Assembly: GCA_020639115.1 (NCBI GenBank)
Contig: JACKHG010000012.1
Span: 62,001 to 126,000 of the forward strand
Direction of reading: 5' to 3'
DNA from: Phycisphaerales bacterium
GTDB lineage: Bacteria > Planctomycetota > Phycisphaerae > UBA1845
DNA length: 64,000 bases
Shown here: in pieces, positions 58,811-64,000 of the stretch
Layout of the letters: each line of letters starts with the position of its first letter
How positions within the stretch are numbered: position 1 is the stretch's first letter
Made by a program: the position numbers and the translations under genes
The notes under the pieces: model-generated
Told to the model about the DNA's origin: nothing
The model's input: only the letters and a program-made list of their open reading frames with translations
Databases searched by the model: none

Positions 58811-59913
58811 TGTCGGTCTTGATGTGCCTCGTCGTGCGCGGCGTCACGCGGCGGATTGGCTTCGTCGATCGGCCGGGCGGCCACAAGGAGCACGCAGCGC
58901 CGGTCGCGCTCGGCGGGGGCGTGGCGATCTTCCTGACCGTGCTGGCGCCGGTGCTGTGCGGGACGCTGCTGGCCCGCTGGGCGTTGGCGGCGGGCACGCC
59001 CGCCTGGGTTCCCGCCTACCTGCATCCACACCTGCCGGGCATCGCCGAGAAGCTGCCGCTGCTCGCCGCGATCCTGGCGGGGGCGCTCGTGCTGCACGTC
59101 GTCGGGCTGATCGATGACGTGCGCCCGCTGGGCCCGTGGAGCAAGCTCGCGGTCGAGATCGTCGTGGCGGCTGTCCTGGCCTGGGGTTTCGGCGTACGCG
59201 CGGGCGAGGCGTTGGGGCCGCCAGCCGCGGTGGTGCTCACGGTCGGTTGGATCGTGCTCATCGTCAACGCCTTCAACTTCCTGGACAACATGGACGGGCT
59301 GAGCGCCGGCGTGGCGGCCATCGCAGCCGCGATCTTCGCCGGGACCGCGATGATGACGGGGCAGATCTTCGTGCCCACGCTCGCGTGGGTGCTGGTGGGG
59401 GGGCTGCTGGGTTTTCTGGTGTTCAACTTCGCGCCCGCGTCGATGTTCATGGGCGACGCCGGCAGCATGGTGATCGGGTATTTCCTCGCCGTGCTCACCG
59501 TGCTGACGACGTACTACGACCCGGGGCAGCACGGTCAGCCGGTCGGCGTGTTCGTGCCCGTGATCGTGCTCGCGGTTCCGCTCTACGACGTGATCAGCGT
59601 GGTGATCCACCGGCTGAAGGCCGGCGAGAGCCCCTTTCGCGGTGACCGGCGGCACTTCTCGCACCGCCTCTTCAACCGCGGCATGAGCACGCGCTACGCG
59701 GTGCTGACGATCTACCTGGCGACCGCCGCCACGGGTCTGCCGGCGATGCTGCTGCCGCACGCCACGTGGTTCAGCGCGATTCTGATTTTCGCCCAGACGG
59801 TCTGCGTCGTGCTGATCATTGCGATCCTAGAGCACGTACCGACCAAGCATCGCGCGCCCGGCGAGCCGCCAAGTACGGTGGGCACTGCCCACCAAGCCGA
59901 AGATCCTGGTTGA
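58768..59913 (+). CDS. MraY/WecA-family undecaprenyl-phosphate sugar-1-phosphate transferase
   Basis: A 381-residue membrane protein with about ten helices. The family's aspartate motifs are VVGLIDDVRPLGPWSKL and NAFNFLDNMDGLSAG. Further on MFMGDAGSMVIGYFLA, and PFRGDRRHFSHRLF with the conserved His-rich loop. It moves a sugar-1-phosphate from a UDP-sugar to undecaprenyl phosphate and starts a surface polysaccharide or teichoic-like chain. The text fits the WecA/TagO group better than MraY itself. The last residues (PSTVGTAHQAEDPG) come from a palindrome in the DNA. Its leader region is duplicated upstream. Confidence 0.9.
   Translation: MWTIVAAAIVGSFILSVLMCLVVRGVTRRIGFVDRPGGHKEHAAPVALGGGVAIFLTVLAPVLCGTLLARWALAAGTPAWVPAYLHPHLPGIAEKLPLLAAILAGALVLHVVGLIDDVRPLGPWSKLAVEIVVAAVLAWGFGVRAGEALGPPAAVVLTVGWIVLIVNAFNFLDNMDGLSAGVAAIAAAIFAGTAMMTGQIFVPTLAWVLVGGLLGFLVFNFAPASMFMGDAGSMVIGYFLAVLTVLTTYYDPGQHGQPVGVFVPVIVLAVPLYDVISVVIHRLKAGESPFRGDRRHFSHRLFNRGMSTRYAVLTIYLATAATGLPAMLLPHATWFSAILIFAQTVCVVLIIAILEHVPTKHRAPGEPPSTVGTAHQAEDPG
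59877..59893. repeat. Palindrome forming the C-terminus of the MraY-like protein
   Basis: GGTGGGCACTGCCCACC is a perfect eight-base inverted repeat around one base, in the last 13 codons of the gene. It may act as terminator stem or be a dispersed element. Only one copy is in this window. Confidence 0.45.
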
Positions 59914-59947
59914 AGCTGTCCGGCATCACGCATCGTTGCCGAAAACC

Positions 59948-61177
59948 ATGTCCAAGCGCGACCCATTGACGTCGAGCGTGGTGGCCTGCCGCTGGCAGCG
60001 CGTCGAAGACGCCTGGCGGTTGTGGGTGAAGGGTCGGCCGGAGGTCACCGCCGAGGCCCCGACGTTTGCCGAGGCGCAGCAGGCGCTGATCGAGGCCATC
60101 TGGTCCGCCGCTCCGAATATGGACGCCATCGACCCCGTCGCACCGGAGTTCGATCCTCCGATCCCACCGCTGGCGGCGCTCGAACCCTACCTCGTGCCCG
60201 AGCTGTTCGAGATCAGCGGTCAGGAAGCGTTCGAACTGTGCGGGCCGACGCGTCCCATCGAGCGGCTGACGGCGCCGGAACGCCTGCTCTTCGATGCGCT
60301 TTTCCAAGGGGGCATCTGCCCGCACTGTCACCGTGGACGCGGCCCGCGGTCAGCCGCGACCCTGCAGATGCGCTACGTGCCGCCGCGGACGGACGCCGGT
60401 TTCGTCGGCGCATCCTTCGGAGTCGACATCCACCTGTTTTCGGAGCGTTTTCTGGCGATGCTCACCGCCGACGAGCGGCGCCGCCTGGACTTTCAGCCGG
60501 TGGAATTGCCTGCGGGCACGCGCCGCAGGTTCTTCGAGCTGCGCGGCTGCCCGGACGTCGTTCACGTAGGCGTGCGCACGATGGACTCGGACGGCTTCGC
60601 GTGCGCCGCGTGCGGCTACCGCACGGTGGCGGCGGTCGAGCCCCGCATGATGGAGGAGGGGCGGGAGGTCTGGCGCTTCGTTTGCCGTCAGGATCTGCCC
60701 GATCCGCTGCCAACGTGCCTTACGGTCGGATGGCAGGACTCGGTGACGCTCGTGATGACGCGGGCGCGCTGCGCCGAGCTCCACAGCCAGCCCGGATGGC
60801 GCGGCATCCGCACCGCCCGGCTGGGCGTGGTGGGGGAGGAGGCGTGCGACCGCAACCCGCGCGTGCGCAGCGCGTTATATCACTGTGAGAGGTGCAGTGA
60901 ATGGCCGCAGCCATGCACGCTCGACGACAAGCACCAGGCGTGCTACGAACTTCCGGCGCGCATGTGCAGCCAGCGCAACTTCGCGTGGCTGGACCGCGCC
61001 GCCGAAGCGGGCTACCTCCAGTACTCTCGGCAGACGCTCACGCCGCTGGAGATCTGGGACCTCGTCGCCCGCGGCGTCCGCCCCCGGCAGACGGAGTTCA
61101 CCACGTTCCGCTGTCCGACATGCTGGCGCCTGGGCCAGATCGTGCTCACCCGCCGCGACCTGAGCCTGAGTTGGTAG
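59948..61177 (+). CDS. Unknown protein with four zinc-ribbon-like Cys pairs
   Basis: A 409-residue soluble protein. I chose ATG 59948. TTG 59936 is in frame. Cys pairs are CPHCHRG (about residue 122), FACAACGYR (about 218), YHCERCSEWPQPC (about 313) and FRCPTCWRLG (about 392), so one or two zinc ribbons or knuckles are likely. The N-terminal 40 residues (WQRVEDAWRLWVKGRPEVT) look like a short domain resembling HicB-type or DUF-like strands. I do not recognise a family. Neighbours are a membrane glycosyltransferase and a K+ channel, which give no clue. Confidence 0.6.
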   Translation: MSKRDPLTSSVVACRWQRVEDAWRLWVKGRPEVTAEAPTFAEAQQALIEAIWSAAPNMDAIDPVAPEFDPPIPPLAALEPYLVPELFEISGQEAFELCGPTRPIERLTAPERLLFDALFQGGICPHCHRGRGPRSAATLQMRYVPPRTDAGFVGASFGVDIHLFSERFLAMLTADERRRLDFQPVELPAGTRRRFFELRGCPDVVHVGVRTMDSDGFACAACGYRTVAAVEPRMMEEGREVWRFVCRQDLPDPLPTCLTVGWQDSVTLVMTRARCAELHSQPGWRGIRTARLGVVGEEACDRNPRVRSALYHCERCSEWPQPCTLDDKHQACYELPARMCSQRNFAWLDRAAEAGYLQYSRQTLTPLEIWDLVARGVRPRQTEFTTFRCPTCWRLGQIVLTRRDLSLSW

Positions 61178-61299
61178 GTGACGCGCCTGACGGGCCGGTG
61201 TATGTGCGCTTATCCCGATGATCACTTCTGGCCGTTTGCGCAAGTCTGCGGTCCGGTGCTGCGTGGTTTTCGTTGGCGATTCTGCGAGAGTTTCATGAT

Positions 61300-61327
61300 T
61301 TGCGTCCGCCGGCGCCGCTCGTATAGT
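61300..61327 (+). promoter_or_regulatory. Sigma-70-like promoter of the K+ channel gene
   Basis: TTGCGT (61300-61305), 16 bases, TATAGT (61322-61327). The start codon lies 13 bases after the -10 box, so the transcript would have a very short leader. Confidence 0.5.
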
Positions 61328-61340
61328 CTGCGGCGCGGCG

Positions 61341-62348
61341 ATGACGCCGCGTTCGGAGGCTTCTCGCGTGCGGCCCGGCGTTCGACTCTGGCTCTCCATT
61401 CTCATCGGCCTCTGCGTGTTCGTCCTCGGCACGCTGGGCTACATGTTCATCGAGGGCCAGCCGCCGCTGAAGTCGCTGTACATGACCGTCATCACCCTCT
61501 CGACGGTCGGGTACCGCGAGGTCTTCGAACTCGATACCAAGGGCATGGTTTTCACGATCGTCCTGATCGTGGTGGGCTACATCGCCCTGGGCATCGCCAT
61601 CGCCAACCTGATTTCCTTCGTCGTCAGCGGCGAGTTTCTCGCGATCCGCGGGAGGGTGCGCATGAAAGCCAGGATTGACCACCTCGACAAGCACGTCATC
61701 GTCTGCGGGTACGGCCGCATGGGGGCGCAGCTCTCCGCGCAGCTCGCACGCGAACGCACGCCGTTCGTCGCGATCGACCGCGCCGTCACCGAACGCCTCG
61801 AGGACGAGGGCATCCTCTTCGTCGAGGGCGACGCCACCGAGGACACCACGCTCAAGGCGGCTGGCATCGAGCGGGCCAAGGCGCTGGTCACCTGCCTGGC
61901 CAGCGACGCCGACAACGTGTTCGTCACGCTCAGCGCCCGCGAAATGCGGCCCACGCTCACCATTCTGGCCCGCGCCGAGCAGCCCGCCTCCGAGCACAAG
62001 CTGATCCGCGCCGGGGCGTCCGCGGTGATCTGCCCGCAGAGCATCGGGGCCCAGAAGATGGCCCACATCCTCTGCCGCCCGCACGTGGTGGAGCTGATCG
62101 ACATGGCCTCGAAGGGGGTGGACATTGAGATTGCCCAATACGAGGTGCCCGCGTCGTCGCCGCTCGCGGGCAAGGCGCTGCGCGAGTCGCGTATCCGCGA
62201 GCGGATGAGCATGATGGTCGTCGCGATCAAGCGTCCCGACGGCCGCCAGCTCTTCAGCCCCGGCCCGGAGGAGACCATCAACGCCGGCGACCAGCTCGTC
62301 CTCATCGGCCCCGGCGGCCAGGCGTCGCGGCTGAACGAACTGACGTGA
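61341..62348 (+). CDS. Potassium channel with RCK/TrkA domains
   Basis: A 335-residue protein with two membrane helices around the pore: LWLSILIGLCVFVLGTLGYM, then the selectivity filter TLSTVGYREV and VLIVVGYIALGIAIANL. After a gating helix comes a TrkA-N (RCK) Rossmann domain (VIVCGYGRMGAQLSAQLA, FVEGDATEDTTLKAAGIERA) and a TrkA-C domain (VVELIDMASKG, ASSPLAGKALRESRI, INAGDQLVLIGPG). It is close to the MthK/GsuK-like group in which nucleotides or divalent ions gate the channel. It uses ATG 61341. The filter has TVGYRE in place of TVGYGD, so K+ selectivity may be less strict. Confidence 0.92.
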   Translation: MTPRSEASRVRPGVRLWLSILIGLCVFVLGTLGYMFIEGQPPLKSLYMTVITLSTVGYREVFELDTKGMVFTIVLIVVGYIALGIAIANLISFVVSGEFLAIRGRVRMKARIDHLDKHVIVCGYGRMGAQLSAQLARERTPFVAIDRAVTERLEDEGILFVEGDATEDTTLKAAGIERAKALVTCLASDADNVFVTLSAREMRPTLTILARAEQPASEHKLIRAGASAVICPQSIGAQKMAHILCRPHVVELIDMASKGVDIEIAQYEVPASSPLAGKALRESRIRERMSMMVVAIKRPDGRQLFSPGPEETINAGDQLVLIGPGGQASRLNELT

Positions 62349-62364
62349 GCCAGCCGAACGTGCG

Positions 62365-63282
62365 TTACGGGGCGAGGAACGCCGCGAGGTTCTGGTAATC
62401 AGTGGCGGTGATGGTGATCGACGCGTGGACGGCGTGGCCCTCGATGCCGGCCTGAAGCTGCGCTGCGGTGAATCCCTGGATGTTGGGGCCGATGGCGCCG
62501 CTGGCATCTCCGCCGTGGCACGCCGCGCAGTTTGCGACGTAGTAGTTGGCGCCCGCGGCTGAGTCGCCACTCGGCGCGTTGTCGACGCAGAGTCCCTCGA
62601 CGCAGCTCTGGCCCGTGGGGCAGGTGACGCCCGCGCAGGGGTCGGTCTGGACGCAGGTGCCCTCCACGCAGGTCGAGCCGTCGGGGCAGGTGACATTCGC
62701 GCACGGGTCGTTGGGCACGCACACGCCGTTCACGCACGTCTCGGAGTTGTTGCAAGCGACGTTCGCACACGGGTCATCGGGTACGCAGACGCCGTCGATG
62801 CAGGTCTCGTCAGCCTCGCACGCGATCGCCGGGCAGGCGTCCACGCCGACGCACGCGCCGTCCACGCACACCTCGCCGACTACGCAGACGACCGTGTCGC
62901 ACGGGTCCGGCCCGATGCAGACGCCACCGATGCAGGTTTCCCCCAGGGGGCAGGTGACACCGTCACACAGGCCGTTGTCGCCGGGGACGATGCACGTGCC
63001 GTTGATGCACGTGGCGCCGTTGGTGCAGAACACGTCGGCACACGGGTCGTTCGCCGCATCGGGCACGCATGCGCCGTTGATGCAGGTTTCGCCCGCGTCG
63101 CAGGTGACGCCCGCACACGCCTGCGGATCGGTGCCGTCGGTGTCAGTCGTGCACGTTCCGTTGACGCAGGTTTCGCCCGCGTCGCAGGTGACACCCGCGC
63201 AGGGATCGGGCGGGGTCGTTGTGCTCGTGCAGCCGGCGCAGGTGCAGGCAATCAGCAGGATGGTCGGTATCGTTCGCGACAT
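62365..63282 (-). CDS. Cys-rich lipoprotein with nine EGF-like repeats and a C-terminal CXXCH haem motif
   Basis: A 305-residue protein. It has a lipoprotein signal (ILLIACTCAGC). Nine repeats of about 24-27 residues, each with four Cys, follow the pattern DPCAGVTCDAGETCVNGTC. The last 75 residues hold a single haem c motif (NCAACHGG), then HASITITATDYQNLAAFLA, as in cytochrome c domains. The repeats are seen in many secreted planctomycete and deltaproteobacterial proteins and may be extended and disulphide-bonded. The haem domain suggests electron transfer or a sensor at the cell surface. The start is ATG 63282. Upstream DNA carries repeats. Confidence 0.85.
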   Translation of the reverse strand: MSRTIPTILLIACTCAGCTSTTTPPDPCAGVTCDAGETCVNGTCTTDTDGTDPQACAGVTCDAGETCINGACVPDAANDPCADVFCTNGATCINGTCIVPGDNGLCDGVTCPLGETCIGGVCIGPDPCDTVVCVVGEVCVDGACVGVDACPAIACEADETCIDGVCVPDDPCANVACNNSETCVNGVCVPNDPCANVTCPDGSTCVEGTCVQTDPCAGVTCPTGQSCVEGLCVDNAPSGDSAAGANYYVANCAACHGGDASGAIGPNIQGFTAAQLQAGIEGHAVHASITITATDYQNLAAFLAP

Positions 63283-63326
63283 TCTGATTCCCTGTTGGAT
63301 CAACAACCAGCTCACAGCACCGGCGC

Positions 63327-63395
63327 GACCGACTGGAAAGTCGGTCCCACATGGATCTTTCGGTCCCACATGGATCTTTCGGCCCCACATGGATC
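63327..63395. repeat. GACCGACTGG palindrome and CGGTCCCACATGGATC copies
   Basis: One full core as in the 35-bp array, then three short repeats each with CCCACATGGATC (63344-63395). Confidence 0.75.
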
Positions 63396-63417
63396 CTGTG
63401 GCAAACGTTGCCTTCTT

Positions 63418-63473
63418 CCGCTTCCTTACGGGCGCGGCTCTGCGGGCATTCCGCTTCCTTACGGGCGCGGCTC
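63418..63473. repeat. Two GAGCCGCGCCCGT elements (reverse)
   Basis: Identical units CCGCTTCCTTACGGGCGCGG plus CTC at 63418-63440 and 63451-63473. The second provides the stop codon and last codons of the gene on the minus strand. Confidence 0.8.
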
Positions 63474-64000
63474 TGTTGGGCCGAACGCGACCTCGGCGAT
63501 CGCGATTTCCTCGTTGCCCTGGGTGCCCTCGGTGAACTCGATCTCCATCCAGTATACCGTCCCGCGCCACCCGCCGTCACCGGCTGACCGCATGTCGAGG
63601 CGGTAGGTGTGCATATCCCCGTCCGCGGTCAGTTCGAGTGGGGACGCCTCGACGACTTTCTCGGGGTCGGACTCGCTGGAGAACCGCACGATCGCCCGCG
63701 TCGCGTGCTGGGTGGCGGCCTGCAGTTCGAGCGTGGGCAGTGCGTCCGCGGGTACGCTCAGCCGTGGGAGCAGGACGCGGACTGGCCGGCTGCCCCAGCG
63801 CACGGTGAAGCGGGCGGCGCCGTCGCGGTAGGTGATGTCGGTCGCACCGCGCGGCCGCAGGAATTTCGCGCCGTTGCCGTCGAAGCGCAGGGTGACGGGC
63901 TCGCCGGTCGACTTGCGCGGCGGATAGCTGACTTCAATACGCTGCGCCGGGCCGAGCGGGTTGCGCAGCCGCAGCGTGAGGATCTGGGCGGCGCCGTCGT
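63459..64000 (-). CDS. Partial protein of unknown function (C-terminal 180 residues)
   Basis: The frame is open at the right edge of the window. The translated part is beta-rich: QILTLRLRNPLGPAQRIEVS, TLRFDGNGAKFLRPRG, ARFTVRWGSRPVRVLLPRL, AIVRFSSESDPEKVVEAS, YRLDMRSAGDG, TVYWMEIEFTEGT. It looks like a carbohydrate-binding or galactose-binding-like fold of a secreted protein, a guess from pattern only. It ends VAFGPTEPRP, of which TEPRP and the stop come from a dispersed repeat. Confidence 0.6.
   Translation of the reverse strand, partial: DGAAQILTLRLRNPLGPAQRIEVSYPPRKSTGEPVTLRFDGNGAKFLRPRGATDITYRDGAARFTVRWGSRPVRVLLPRLSVPADALPTLELQAATQHATRAIVRFSSESDPEKVVEASPLELTADGDMHTYRLDMRSAGDGGWRGTVYWMEIEFTEGTQGNEEIAIAEVAFGPTEPRP

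Noticed and set aside
1..64000. tRNA, rRNA or riboswitch genes
   Set aside because: I looked in the gaps between genes and saw no cloverleaf, rRNA-like stretch or known riboswitch consensus. A covariance-model search would be needed to exclude them.

Overview
The window is GC-rich bacterial DNA and most probably comes from a planctomycete, perhaps a Phycisphaerae-like or uncultured lineage. This rests on several family signatures: secreted proteins ending in EF-hand or dockerin-like tails (316-1743, 1922-4039), a DUF1559-type H-X9-DG protein (7214-8188), an ECF sigma factor of the Sig-70_X6 type paired with a TPR-bearing Ser/Thr kinase (9588-12958), a PEP-CTERM protein (13164-13829), and many short dispersed palindromic repeats. 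No rRNA, tRNA, CRISPR array or replication origin was recognised.

Layout. 1-8.2 kb: the end of an alcohol dehydrogenase, two secreted minus-strand proteins, a frameshifted FHA-GAF-sigma54 activator, a frameshifted sigma factor and its membrane partner. 8.3-21 kb: endonuclease V, the sigma factor/kinase pair, a PEP-CTERM protein, PilZ, aspartic protease, LolA-like and S41 proteases, a GNAT enzyme, YceH and a SpoIIE-type phosphatase. 21-28.7 kb: an accessory stretch with heptamer microsatellites, a decayed IS4-family element, a chemotaxis receptor, 2.1 kb of repeat-rich non-coding DNA and a nuclease/DUF2075 ATPase gene. 28.9-41.1 kb: two oxidoreductases, Mug glycosylase, a MOSC/reductase fusion, lipoproteins, a 35-bp tandem array, a family-2 glycosyltransferase, KdsD, a Nudix hydrolase, a sodium:solute symporter and IspH.

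41.2-57.4 kb is the centrepiece, a polyunsaturated fatty-acid (Pfa) synthase-like operon. The order is PfaD enoyl reductase, KS-AT, then ACP-ACP-KR-DH (probably one PfaA protein split by frameshifts in its Ala/Pro linker), a 2373-residue PfaC-like KS-CLF-AT-DH(x4), and an OleA-like thiolase. The first genes overlap by 1-4 bases. The order ER, then KS-AT-ACP-KR-DH, then KS-CLF-AT-DH matches the pfa1-pfa2-pfa3 arrangement known from myxobacteria. The terminal OleA-like enzyme suggests that the product may be condensed head-to-head with another acyl chain.

57.5-64 kb: a lipoprotein gene whose promoter and first codons are a copy of those of the next gene, that next gene (a MraY/WecA-like transferase), a zinc-ribbon protein of unknown function, a K+ channel, a nine-repeat Cys-rich lipoprotein with a haem motif, and a partial protein at the right edge.

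The most unusual signal is a set of short palindromic or dispersed repeats. They occur between genes, as an exact 35-bp tandem array, at gene ends where they form C-termini, and in frame inside the giant synthase genes.
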